Positions 33,108 to 43,570 of a stretch of 64,000 bases of DNA are shown in pieces. Source of the stretch: Inia geoffrensis (taxonomy: Eukaryota; Chordata; Mammalia; Artiodactyla; Iniidae); the NCBI GenBank assembly GCA_036417435.1, contig CM070905.1, positions 68,217,092 to 68,281,091 on the forward strand, in the 5' to 3' direction. The position numbers were made by a program, and so were the translations under genes. A model generated the notes under the pieces. It made no database searches. It saw only the letters and a list, made by a program, of their open reading frames with translations, and was not told the origin of the DNA. Numbering within the stretch: the stretch's first letter is position 1; each line of letters begins with the position of its first letter.

Positions 33108-33149
33108 ATGGAATTATTGGGCTACATTTGATGACCAAAGAGGATTTGT
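33108..33149 (+). other. microexon-like segment C (speculative)
   Basis: Forty-two bases lie between an acceptor (TTTAATCTTATTTTCCTACAAG) and a consensus donor GTAAGT at 33150-33155. With one leading base it reads WNYWATFDDQRGF and leaves two bases. It is in phase with segment B. Three Trp codons in about 27 codons across B and C are more than AT-rich noise usually gives. I recognise no family. Confidence 0.25.
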
Positions 33150-33155
33150 GTAAGT

Positions 33156-33700
33156 GACATATATTCAGAGCATACCCAGAGAGTAAAGTTTTCGCAATCA
33201 TAACTTTGTTTTCCTTGAAAGATACTAAAATGTTAAGAAATAGGTTTACTCTTGAAGTTTACTTGGATATGAGATAGGATTAGAATGCCCTAAGGTTGCT
33301 TGAATCTTCTAAAATTTCACCCTGAAAACTCAGTTTCTTTTATTTTTAATTTGTCTTAAAACATTCCTATAGATAGCTCAGATTTTAGGAAGTGGCTTAC
33401 AGCCATTCCTCAAACAAAGAAGCTAGTAGAGTACGTTACAGATTTCTCAAATTATAATTAAGGTATACAACTGGTAAAAACTTACCGTTTCATCAATTTT
33501 CCCTACTAAATGTAATTAAGAGACTCCCTGTCCATTAATATATTGCAGAACTCAATCATAACACAGCTAACCATTACAGAGGTTCTGAAAGACCACAAAT
33601 CATAAAATCTCCCTGACAGCAGAAGTTTACACACCAAAACCTGAAAACACCTTATCTGAACTAAACAAAGAGATTTTGCTCTGTGACAATTCATTTATTC
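33156..33700. other. unassigned sequence
   Basis: A reverse open frame at 33506-33694 lies near a reverse-strand donor-like GTAAGT (33481-33486) but has stops before it. No gene is supported. Confidence 0.3.
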
Positions 33701-33704
33701 TTTT

Positions 33705-33850
33705 TGATTCCTTCCATCATTCAATCATATGACCATTTATGCATTCACCAAGTAACTGTTGAGCATTTATTACATGTCAAGAACTGGGGCAGTTATTGAA
33801 CACAAAGAAAATACAGTACGTAGTCAAAAGAAAATTCCTTTGGTACAAGA
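33705..33850 (-). mobile_element. L2 LINE 3' end, antisense
   Basis: CATCATTCAATCATATGACC, TGCATTCACCAAGTAACTGTTG, AGCATTTATTACATGTCAAGAAC and TTGAACACAAAGAAAATACAG follow the reversed L2 3' end. The open frame at 33759-33953 crosses it and is not a gene. Confidence 0.6.
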
Positions 33851-34484
33851 TTCAGAATTGAAAAGATTATATAACTTCTGCAATGAATACATGAAAGGAG
33901 ATGAGATTTTCATTCAAGGTAGAAAATGTCATCCATTACAAAAGTGCTATTAATAACAGACCTTTAATATTTAATAGAGCAGAGTGATTAAGACAGAACC
34001 CATACTTTATTATTCTATCTTCTACATGTATTAAGTAGGTTTGACCACATTTGGGGGTATTACATGTAATTAAGAATAAAACTAAAAAACATTTTTTTAA
34101 ATCTCTATAGGACATAGTAGATGCCTGTGTCCATTTAGAGCAATCGTATTTATGTCAACCGCTTATTCTGCTTTTATTGAATGCAAACTTGTATAATTTT
34201 CACTTTCTCACTAAAAAAATAACAAAATGCATTAGCTCTGTGAGCATGAGGAGACTTTTTTGAGAATTTATTCATTTTAAAGACACAGTCACACAGTCTA
34301 ATTCTGGAAGCAGTTAGGACAAATAATTATTACCTGTATTTTCCTATTATACCAACACAATGGTTGTACTAAAACAAGATTTTTTCAACATACCTACTGG
34401 ATTTTAAACACTACAGTTGAACGCCAATTTTTTTATCATGAGTGTTGTCAAAATTTTATATTGAAGTACATTTTTTTTACTAGG
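33851..34484. other. unassigned sequence
   Basis: An acceptor-like CTCTATAG at about 34108 opens a 50-codon frame, but it does not fit the phase of segment C and no family is recognised. Confidence 0.3.
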
Positions 34485-34595
34485 TTGTAACTGTTTTTAC
34501 AGGTAGAACTACATGTTGTTCATCTTTGTATACTCCTTGGGACATAGCATAATGTTTCATTTAATAAAAGAGTGTTAGAATGAAATTAAAATGGT
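34485..34595 (+). mobile_element. L2 LINE 3' end fragment
   Basis: GTTGTTCATCTTTGTATACTCC, TTGGGACATAGCATAATG and TTTAATAAAAGAGTGTTAGAATGAA match the end of L2 (TTTGTATCCCC, CATAGTAGG, AATAAATGTTTGTTGAATGAA order). Confidence 0.6.
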
Positions 34596-35800
34596 GAACA
34601 TATGGATGATTTTCTAAATATAAAAGTCCTCTATGCAGTCACTATGTTCCACTGATTACTAGTGGTTAAAATGTTCTACCTGCTATTTTGTGCCTAAATT
34701 TGTTGGTTCTGCTTTTGGGCTACAGACATTTCTAGGCAGTTAATTACCAAAAAGTGATCTGATTCTTGTTTTAAAGTTTCATTTCTTTACAAGGCAAATT
34801 AAAATCTTTAAACTCATGAGATAAATTATAAATGTATAAAAGCGCCAATGAAAACCCTACTAATTAACATGAGAACTGATTATATTTCAGATGCTATTTA
34901 AATCACGCTTTTATATTTCTAGCCAATGAAATACTCCTATAACATCTTTCTAAATTGTGATGTAAATAATAAACCAAACTTTGATCTTCTTTTTAAATTA
35001 TGCAGGTACCCTCTCACCGTAAAAAAAAAAAGGTGTTTCCTAATATTCAAAAATTTTAGTTCAGAATTGACAAATGAAAATATATAAGTATCACATTCCC
35101 ACCTTAAAATAACTTAAAAAATAGGACATTTTGACTTTCTTAAAAGCTATACACAAGTAGAACTATCGACTGCATTATTTGAACAATGTATGGATATTGC
35201 CAACTATTACTTGCACTCCACAGAATTTGATTATAACTGCAACTAATCTTTTATTTAAATATCTGAATATAAAAGGTATTATGGATTGGTAATCTAATTA
35301 TAAAACAAGTAATTAAATATTTATAAGCAAAACATACTTATCAGAATCTCAAAGATATTAACATATTGAGCTATTATTTTTTTATCAAATGAACCTATTT
35401 TTAATTTTACCCTGTATTAAGTATAGTAATAAAAAGAATGCTCTGAATTAATTTTTACTACAACTTCACAAGAAAGGTGCTACTAACTTCCCACTCAGAG
35501 GTGGGACATGCCCTCAACAATAAAGATTTCTTAACTAATGGTTCTTGTGTTTAGAACATTATATATAAAGTTAGTTAAAATATTAAAATCAGGTAACAAA
35601 AATAAAAAATGGGAACACTCATTATGACATGAATATATTGTTTCATTTTTTTCTATTTCATTAGCAATTTCAGGAAAATTATTCAACATCTTTGAGGAAA
35701 TTGACTCCAGCAGATTCTGTGACTATTTGCCAGGAGAATAATGAAATCAGCAGTGGCAGTGTTCAAGATCTCAAAATACGGAAGGGAGCTGTTTGCCTTG

Positions 35801-35832
35801 AGATGGATTGTCTCTTAGATGGATTGTCTCTT
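35801..35832. repeat. 16-bp perfect tandem duplication
   Basis: AGATGGATTGTCTCTT occurs twice head to tail and is followed by a further AGAT. Confidence 0.93.
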
Positions 35833-35843
35833 AGATCAGACAC

Positions 35844-35864
35844 TCCCCCCCACCCCACCCCCCA
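35844..35864. repeat. C-rich tract (i-motif/G4 potential on minus strand)
   Basis: CTCCCCCCCACCCCACCCCCC gives three or more runs of four or more C within 21 bases, in an otherwise AT-rich setting. Confidence 0.75.
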
Positions 35865-36486
35865 TTATTATGAACAAACCAGAAACTGATTCTAACAAGC
35901 TAACATGTTTAATAATTTAAATTTATTAAACTATCTTTTCATTGGTCTATTAACTAGAATACCACTGTTTTCAAAAAGGACTTAGGCACTTTATCAAAAA
36001 ATGTATGAATGGGGGAGAGGGAAAAAAGCAATAAATTTCACATTTCAAGTGTCTAATACCAAAGTATTCACACAGCATTGCTACAGTCTGTGCAACATCT
36101 CAACCTTCTGCCTTTTCATCTAGAAATAAGAACTTTATCACTAAATTCTTTCAATAATTACCTTGGTTATTTTTCTTAAAGCTACTTAGATTATAAATAA
36201 ATAACATGGTTATTGCAGAAATGTAAGAAGATTTCTCATTTCAAATTGCTACCACAGAAGTCCTATTTTTTTAAAGGCAAAACCAATTGTTTTATAACAC
36301 AAGTAAAAACCAATCTATCCACTCTAGGAATAAGTAAACTATTATTGAGATTCCCAGGACATAAGACAAAAAGTAATCCTGCCCCCAAAGAGCACATAAT
36401 TTGAACAAAGTCATTGAACTAACTGAAAATACAGCTATAAAATCAAACTCTACATATTCTTCCAGAACCATTATAACAGTACTACC

Positions 36487-36703
36487 TTTTTTTTTTTTTT
36501 TTTTTTTTTTTGCGGCACGCAGGCCTCTCACTGTTATGGTCTCTCCCGTTGTGGAGCACAGTCTCCAGACGCACAGGCTCAGCGGCCATGGCTCACAGGC
36601 CCAGCCACTCCGTGGCATGTGGGATCTTCCCAGACCAGGGCACGAACCCGTGTCCCCTGCATCGGCAGGTGGACTCTTAACCACTGCGCCACCAGGGAAG
36701 CCC
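36487..36703 (-). mobile_element. CHR SINE, short form, antisense
   Basis: About 25 T, then GCGGCACGCAGGCCTCTCAC, ending ACCAGGGAAGCCC. The duplication AACAGTACTA (36475-36484 and 36704-36713) extends to 14 bp with one mismatch. The 188-codon reverse open frame at 36292-36858 is a read-through of this element and flanking DNA, not a gene. Confidence 0.95.
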
Positions 36704-38312
36704 AACAGTACTATCTTAAAAATACTTTCTTGCATACTTGAAGAATTCAATGTACTTTCCAAAATCTGTAATTTGCACTCAAGTAGTTTGGGGTTTAATT
36801 GAAGATCAAGAGTAAACAAATTAGACCCAAATGGGCCATGCAGATAATGAAGATGCATGAAGAAAGCTGTATGTCCTTTAGATTCTTAGTATTATCTGGC
36901 TTTTGATTACAGACTTCCTAGTAGGTATGCAGCAGTATATTACTGGAATTTTACTTTGCATTTTCCTAATGATTAATCATGTTGTGTTCTTCATCTGCTT
37001 ATTAGCTTTTAAAAATAGCTTTTTTGGTGAAATGTCTACTCAAGTCATTTGTCCATTTTATAAATGGAGTTGTCTTATTATTCTTGGGTGATAGTTATTT
37101 ATATTATATGGATAAAAGTCATTTATCAGACATATGATTTGCAAATATTTTCCCCACTATAGCTTGTGTTTTTATTTTCTTAATGGTGTCTTTTAAAGTG
37201 CAAGCATTTTTAATTTTATTGGACTCCAATTTATCAATTGCTAGTTCATGGGTCATGCTTTCACTACTGTGTCTAAGTACACTTTGCCGAACCCAAAGTC
37301 ACAAAGATGTTCACCAGTTTTCCCCTATATTTTTAGTTATTATTCTGGATTTTGGTAACTTGTATCTTTTCTCATATTTTCTTGGTCTAGCTAGATTTCT
37401 TTAGTTTTGTTCATTTTATCAGAGAATAAATCTTTGGTTTCACTGATTTTTTTCTATTACTTTTCTATCTTCTATTTCATTGATTTCTGCTCTAATTATT
37501 ATTTCATTCCTTCTGTTTGCTTTCGATTTAGTTTGGTTTCTTATGGTGGAAACTTACGTTATTGATTTGAGACATTTCTTCTCTTCTAATATAGGCATTT
37601 AAATCTATAAATTCCCTTTTAAACACTGCTTTAGCTACATCCTATAAGTTTTCATATGCTGGGGGTTTATTTTCATTCAGTTAAAAATACTTTAAATTTT
37701 CTTTGTGATTTTTTCCTTTGATCATGTATGATTAGAAGTATCTCGTTTAATTTCCACTATTTGGGGTTTTCCCAGATTTCCTTCTGTTGTAGATTTTTAA
37801 TATAATTTTGCTGTGGTCAAAGCAACGCCTTGTATGTCAATATTTTTACATTCATTGAGACTTGTTTTGCAGAACAGCAAACTGTTTCTACTGTAAAATA
37901 TTCCATGAATGTGAGTGAGTGAACAGAATGTGTATTCTGCAGTCATTTGGTGGAGTGTTCTCTATATGCCAATTTAACATAGTTGGTTGACAGTGTTGTT
38001 GAAGACTCCTATACGTTGCTATTTTCTGTCTAGTTTTCCTATAAATTACGAAGAGTGAAGTATCGAAAAATCCAGGCAATGTTGTTAAAGTTTTCATTTC
38101 TTCTTTTAATCTTTCAGTTCTTGCTTCATATATATAGGGGTTCTGTACATTTAGAAGTGCATGTACATTTACATCCTGTATTCCAAGGGTGCATGTACAT
38201 TTTAAAGTCTTATATAGTCCTGATGCACTGCCATTTGTCATCTTTAACACTCCAGTTCTCTTATGGTTACTGTTTGCATGGTTATTTCTTTTACTATTCT
38301 TTTACTTGTAGC

Positions 38313-38370
38313 CTATTTGTGCATTTGAATTTAATATGAGTCTATTTGTGCATTTGAATTTAATATGAGT
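38313..38370. repeat. 29-bp perfect tandem duplication inside the old L1
   Basis: A 29-bp unit starting CTATTTGTGCATTTG and ending AATATGAGT is repeated exactly (38313-38341 and 38342-38370). Perfect identity in a highly diverged L1 means that the duplication is much younger than the L1. Confidence 0.94.
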
Positions 38371-38402
38371 CTCATATATAACATACAGACAATTGGATTT
38401 TT

Positions 38403-38617
38403 TTTTTTTTTTTTTTTTTGCGGTACGAAGGCCTCTCACTCTCACTGTTGTGGCCTCTCCCGTTGCAGAGCACAGGCTCCGGACGCACAGGCTCAGAGGC
38501 CACAGCTCACAGGCCCAGCCGCTCCGCAGCCTGTGGGATCCTCCCGGACTGGGGCACGAACCCATGTCCCCTGCATCGGCAGGCGGACTCTCAACCACTG
38601 CGCCACCAGGGAAGCCT
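38403..38617 (-). mobile_element. CHR SINE, short form, antisense (younger of a nested pair)
   Basis: A 17-base or longer T-run, GCGGTACGAAGGCCTCTCAC, and the end ACCAGGGAAGCCT. A 15-bp duplication GACAATTGGATTTTT flanks it (38388-38402 and 38618-38632). It inserted into the left duplication copy of the older CHR at 38634-38929. Confidence 0.95.
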
Positions 38618-38633
38618 GACAATTGGATTTTTA

Positions 38634-38929
38634 CAAATTTTATCTATTTATTTTTGGCTGCCTTGGCTCTTCGTTGCTGCACACAGGCTTTCTCTCGTTG
38701 CAGTGTGCAGGGTTCTTGTTGCAGTGGCTTCTCTTGTTGCGGAGCACGGACTCTAGGTGTGCGGGCTTCAGTAGTTGTGGCTCACAGGCTCTAGAGCTCA
38801 GGCTCAAGAGTTGTGGCTCACGGGCTTAGCTGCTCCACCGCATGTGTGATCTTCCCAGACCAGGGCTCGAACCCACGTCCCCTGCATTGGCAGGCGGATT
38901 CTTAACCACTGCGCCACCAGGGAAGCCCT
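38634..38929 (-). mobile_element. CHR SINE, long older form, antisense
   Basis: TTTATTTTTGGCTGCCTTGGC, repeated TTGTGGCTCACRGGCT-type modules, a reversed head with GGGCTCGAACCCACG (good B-box) and the end ACCAGGGAAGCCC. The target word AATTGGATTTTTA occurs on both sides (38621-38633 and 38934-38946). Confidence 0.93.
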
Positions 38930-40391
38930 ATATAATTGGATTTTTAAAATCCAGTCTAACAATCTCTACTTTTTGATTTGGATATTTAGTCCATTCCCAT
39001 TTAATGTAAGTATTAATAAGGCTGAATTTAAGTCTGCTATTTTGTTACTGTTTCTTCTTGTCTAACGACATTTTACTCTTTTCTCATTTACTGCCTTATT
39101 TTGTGACAAATATTTTCAGTGTATCAGTTTAACCTCTGCTGATTTAAAAAATGATACTTTTCTCAGTGGTTTTGTTAGCGATAACAATATGTATCTAAGC
39201 TTATCTAAGTCTAATTCAACTTAATTCTGCTAAAATACTGAAATTTTGCTCCAATATATCTCCTTTTCCCCCTCTCCATTTTATGTTACTATTGCCATAT
39301 GTATTGTTATAATCAATATATTACAATAATCTCTCTATATAATAATGCCATATTATAATAATTACTTTATACCATATTATGTATTTTAAAGTAATTAACA
39401 GAAGAAAAAAACAAATTTATAGAAACTTTTATATTTACTCATACATTTATCATTTCCAGCAGTCTTAACTTCTTCCTGTAAATGAGTTATTCACTGGTGT
39501 CACTTTCTCTCATCATGAAAGGCTTCTTGTAGTACTTTTTGTATGGCAAAACATCCTATATGAAATCTCTCAGTCTTTATCTGGAAAGATCTTTATTCAC
39601 ATTTATTACTAAAGGATAATACTGCTCAATGTATTACTCTTGTTGACCGTTTTTTTTCTTGCAGTAGTCTGAATACATTATTCCACTCTTTTCATCTTCA
39701 TTGTTTCTGGTCAGATGTCAGCCATTTTCTGTAGTCATTCCCCTGTATGAGTTGTTTCTCTCTTGCTACTTTCAAGATTTTCACTGTCTTCTAACAGTGT
39801 GACGTATTACGGCACGTCTCAGTTTGATTCACTTAGTATTTATCTTATTTGCTTATTTGTTGATTTCCAGGATCTGTAGATTACTCTTTTTCATCAAGTT
39901 TCGGGAGTTTTCAACCACTGTATCTCAAATTACCCCCCGCCCCTCTTTCCTCTCCTTCTAGGACTCTCATTACCTGTATATTGGTATATGTAACATTGTC
40001 CCAAAAGTTTCATACTCTGTTCATTTATCTTCAGTCCTTTTGTGCCTTCAGATTAGAAAATTATCATTCACCTGTTTTCATGTTCACTGGTTCTTTTTTC
40101 CTTCTCTTTTTACATACATCTGCTATTGACCCCTTCTAGTCAATTTTTCATCTTTGTTACTGTACTATTCCACAATTCCCACTGCTTTTAAAATAATTTT
40201 TTCTCCTTTGATATAATCTATTCAGTCATTATTTTCATATATATTTTAATTCTTTAAATACAGTTTATTTTATCTTTTAACATATTTATAATAGCTACTT
40301 CAAAAACTTGGTCTACTATTTTCAACATCTGGGAAAATTCAGGCACTCTCTACTGACTGTTTTTCCCCTAAGAATGGGTCACATTTTATTT

Positions 40392-40608
40392 TTCTTTTTT
40401 CTTTTTTTTTTTTTTTTTGGTACGCGGGCCTCTCACTGTTGTGGCCTCTCCCGTTGCGGAGCACAGGCTCCGGACGTGCGGGCTCAGTGGCCATGGCTCA
40501 CGGGCCCAGCCGCTCCGCGGCATGTGGGATCTTCCCGGATCGGGGCACGAACCCGTGTCCCCTGCATCGGCAGGCGGACTCTCAACCACTGCGCCACCAG
40601 GGAAGCCC
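40392..40608 (-). mobile_element. CHR SINE, short form, antisense
   Basis: T-rich tail, then GGTACGCGGGCCTCTCACTG, and the end ACCAGGGAAGCCC. A perfect 12-bp duplication CACATTTTATTT flanks it (40380-40391 and 40609-40620). Overlapping open frames of 64-109 codons here are shadows. Confidence 0.96.
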
Positions 40609-40700
40609 CACATTTTATTTCTTTGCACATCCCATAATTTCGTTGAATACTGAACTTTTTAGATGATAAAACAATCATGGATTATGCGTTTCTGTCCTTA

Positions 40701-42470
40701 AGGCTAGTGTTATTGTTGTTTTGCTATGTTTGTTTAACTAACTTGCCTGGACTAAATCTGTGAAATCTCTCTCTCCAGCAATGCACGATGTCCTATAATG
40801 TACCGTTCAGCTTGTTTGTTTTTTTTAAAACCTGGCATTGTAATAGTCACCTTTGTGATCATATACCTCAGTGTTCCAATGAAGCTTGGTCAAAGTTTGT
40901 CCTCACCTACCTCGGCCATTAAGTTTTTCATTCTTTGCTGATGGATCCATTTGTGACCCAGATAGTACATTTAAACTTTAGACTGTGTTTACAAGTTTGT
41001 CCAGGGTTTTACTTCTTATAAGGCTCTAAGACAGCTCTGCCACACAGACAGAGGCTCTACAGGCCAGAGACTGTGGGTTGCTTAGGACTATTCTGTTAAG
41101 AGCATGCACTTAAGTTTTTGTCAACTTGTGATACATACCAAGTTTACCAAGCCCTTTATGTCTGTCCCTCACATACTTCTCTGTCTAGTTTTTGGACAGT
41201 CTACTGGCCCTGCACATGCCATATGGGCTTGCACACTAAGTCTTAGAAAAGTACTAAATCATCCCTGTTCATTTGCTACTGAGCTGACCACTTTAACTGA
41301 CAGCACTTCAAATTAAATGAGCCACATTTGGCAGTGGCAGCAAGGCAGGCCCCTCCTGATTTAACTACCAGATTGATACAGCCGGGGAAGGGAGTGATAG
41401 TATATCCAGGCAATAATATGATAGACTTGAATTTTTCTTGCCTTAAGTTCAAATTTTTCATGAATCAGCACCCTTCGCTTTATATTTTTGGTTTAATCCT
41501 AGAGCAAAGAACTGTTTGCTATTAAGTTTATCCAGCCTTATACTTGTTTTGGGGGGGTGAAAGGATTTATTGACCCCTCACTTGGTCATGCCATCCATTG
41601 ACTTTTGATTGATTTATACAGGATTACTAAAAAATAAAATAAGTTTTTAAGATCAAGAAACCGACCTCTTTTTGTGCAGAAGAAATTGAGACAAGAAAAA
41701 GTATAAAACTGACCAGATCTGAACTAAAAGTTTTTGACCAAGTTGAATCTAAACCCAACTTTGATTAACAGCCCCATACCATCTATCTCATTATGCTTCC
41801 TGAGCCAAAGGAATCAGAACTATTATCATCGATAGCTGTTGATGCTAAAATAAAAGATAACCTTCAATAATAGGAAGTTGTGAATCCAGATCAAATGGCT
41901 AACATCCTTTCCTCTCTTTGCTAAATAATAAATTCTCTTTAAAAACATATTTGAAGGTAAGAACTAAGTTATCAGTCACAAGTTCTCTAAAAATCACTTA
42001 ATTTTGATAACATCTCCTTTGACAGAAGGTATCAGGGAAACCATCTGAGAAGAGAGACTTCCATTTCCCTTGTTCATGAAAGTTGTTTAAAGTGAAGAGA
42101 TTAGTCTTTCTAATAGCTGGTACAGGACATTCCACATGCACGTTTGTCACAGGTACAGCCTTCTTGATTGACAAAAAATAGGTTATTCCTCTATCCTGAA
42201 GAACTGCTTCCTTTATACAGTTAACAGTCCAGAAGGTAGACTTACTTACAGTAAGCTCAGGATCCCTGAGAATATCTGTGTTAAAACTACACTCCAAAAC
42301 AAGGCTACATACAAAGTATGTTTATATATTAGAACATAGTGTAATATAATATCAATAAAACAGTCATATGCCATCTTGTTTGGATATAATTATTACATAC
42401 AAATGTTCTCTGCAAATAATTATGAGTCATAAGATATCAAACTGCTGCTGAATATGTTTCATATGAAACA
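40701..42470. other. unassigned sequence with a 99-codon reverse open frame
   Basis: The first 300-400 bases may still be the 5' part of the antisense L1. The reverse frame at 41998-42297 starts MECSFNTDILRDPELTVSKS and ends CQRRCYQN. I recognise no family, and no consensus splice sites bound it convincingly. It may be chance or an old pseudogene scrap. Confidence 0.3.
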
Positions 42471-42473
42471 CTG

Positions 42474-42700
42474 CATACTGTACTAGAAAGACCTTGAGTT
42501 TCAGAGTCAGACTTATCAGCGTCTGAATCCCAATTCTACTACCTATTAGCTGGGAGATTTAGCCCTTCTCTGTTTTAGATTCCTCATCTTATTAACAAGA
42601 CTTGCAATATTATCTGTACTGTATTTCTCTAATAACTAAATGATACTACACTATATAGAGATATTTATTAAAGTATCTGACATATAGACCAGAGGTAATA
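42474..42700 (+). mobile_element. MIR SINE
   Basis: TTTCAGAGTCAGACTTATCAGC, GTCTGAATCCCAATTCTACTACC, TATTAGCTGGGAGATTTAGCCC, TTAGATTCCTCATCTTATTAAC and GTATCTGACATATAGACCAGAGG match MIR from the head to the 3' end in order. Confidence 0.75.
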
Positions 42701-43315
42701 ACTGCCCTTCTCTCTACATCTCCTAGCTCTGAATGGAGGCATGTAGGCATACTGAATAAACCAATTGTTTTGTACCTCCTCAAATAGCCATTTTGGAAAT
42801 ATCTCACACCGATTTAATAAGAGCTGAGAAATGATTGTCTATTAAATTTTTGTACTGTATATTTATTGTGTTATATTCAAAATATAAGATGTATTTCATA
42901 TTCCAAAACAGTTTCTCAGGAAACACACTAGCAGTTTAAATTTAAGTTTGAAAAAAAAAAAAATCCAATGTTCTTGGGAAATAGCATTCCCAGTGAATTG
43001 GTTATAGTTCCCTTCTCTTGAGTGTAGGTAACTGTTCTCACTCCTTTCTGAATTCCAGACAAGGGAATTGTAAAAACAACACTCTTTTCCCAAACATGAG
43101 CCAGGCTATTTGTTACTTGTGAAATCCCCAGATCCCACCTACATATTTCAAAATAGTTCATTCATTAAACTCTACTTTCAATTATCCCAATTTGAATGGT
43201 GCCATCTGTTTCCTATTAGGATTGTTAAAATATTAAGGAATTATTGTTAATTTTGTTAGATATGATAAATGTATGGTAACTGTATAATAATGCCTTTAGC
43301 AGTTAGAGACACATA
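42701..43315. other. unassigned sequence
   Basis: Two overlapping reverse open frames at 42896-43161 share no domain with anything I know. No nameable repeat. Confidence 0.3.
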
Positions 43316-43319
43316 CTAA

Positions 43320-43450
43320 AATATTTACAGGTAAAATAAAGACTGGCAAGACTCTGATAATTACTGAAGCTGCTTTAATGTACATAACCTTTATTTTACT
43401 CTTCTCTCCATTTTCTGGTGTAGTTGAACGTTTCCAGAGTAAAAAGTTAA
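43320..43450 (-). mobile_element. old L1M 3' UTR-like fragment, antisense
   Basis: Reversed, this reads CTCTGGAAACGTTCAACTAC, then AAGCAGCTTCAGTAATTATC and TTGCCAGTCTTTATTTTACC, close to L1M 3' UTR phrases (AGCTTCAACAATTATCA and GCCAGTCTTTATTTCATC). Confidence 0.4.
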
Positions 43451-43489
43451 TTTTTTTTTTTTTTTTTTTTGCTATGGCTACTTTGTTTT

Positions 43490-43570
43490 TCTTTTTCCTT
43501 TTTTTTTTTTTTTAACATCTTTATTGAAGTATAATTGCTTTACAATGGTGTGTGATAACATAGTTTTTAA
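43490..43570 (-). mobile_element. L1 extreme 3' end with A tail, antisense
   Basis: A run of T, then AACATCTTTATTGAAGTATA and ATTGCTTTACAATGGTGTGTG, is the reverse complement of the L1 3' terminus. It is only about 60 bp of element, so very strongly 5' truncated. A second T-run lies at 43451-43470. Confidence 0.8.

Larger units (their letters stand above)
34596..36480. other. AT-rich unassigned sequence with one possible terminal exon
   Basis: A strong pyrimidine tract and TTTCATTAG (acceptor at 35664, another at 35673) precede a short frame that would continue segment C as NFRKIIQHL and then stop. A 65-codon frame at 35692-35889 uses another phase and runs into a C-run. No family recognised. 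Confidence 0.25.
36905..40700 (-). mobile_element. ancient L1 (L1M/HAL1-like), antisense, interrupted by three CHR SINEs
   Basis: Read left to right on plus, the order AAATGTCTACTCAAGTCATTTG, GACATATGATTTGCAAATATTTTC, CTAGCTAGATTTCTTTAG, CATTGATTTCTGCTCTAATT, ACTGCTTTAGCTACATCC, ATTTGGTGGAGTGTTCTC, TTTCTGTCTAGTTTTCC, then CCATTCCCATTTAATGTAAG, GATTTCCAGGATCTGTAG and TTCTAGGACTCTCATTACC is the well-known antisense order of old mammalian L1. All frames are broken. The edge beyond 40700 is unclear. Confidence 0.8.

Noticed and set aside
33481..33700. Reverse-strand donor after GAAACG with an upstream open frame
   Set aside because: The open frame stops before the donor, and other frames are closed.
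36292..36858. 188-codon reverse open frame, the longest in the window
   Set aside because: It runs through the antisense CHR SINE at 36487-36703 including a Lys run from its A tail. Similar frames appear in every CHR copy, so it is a repeat artefact.
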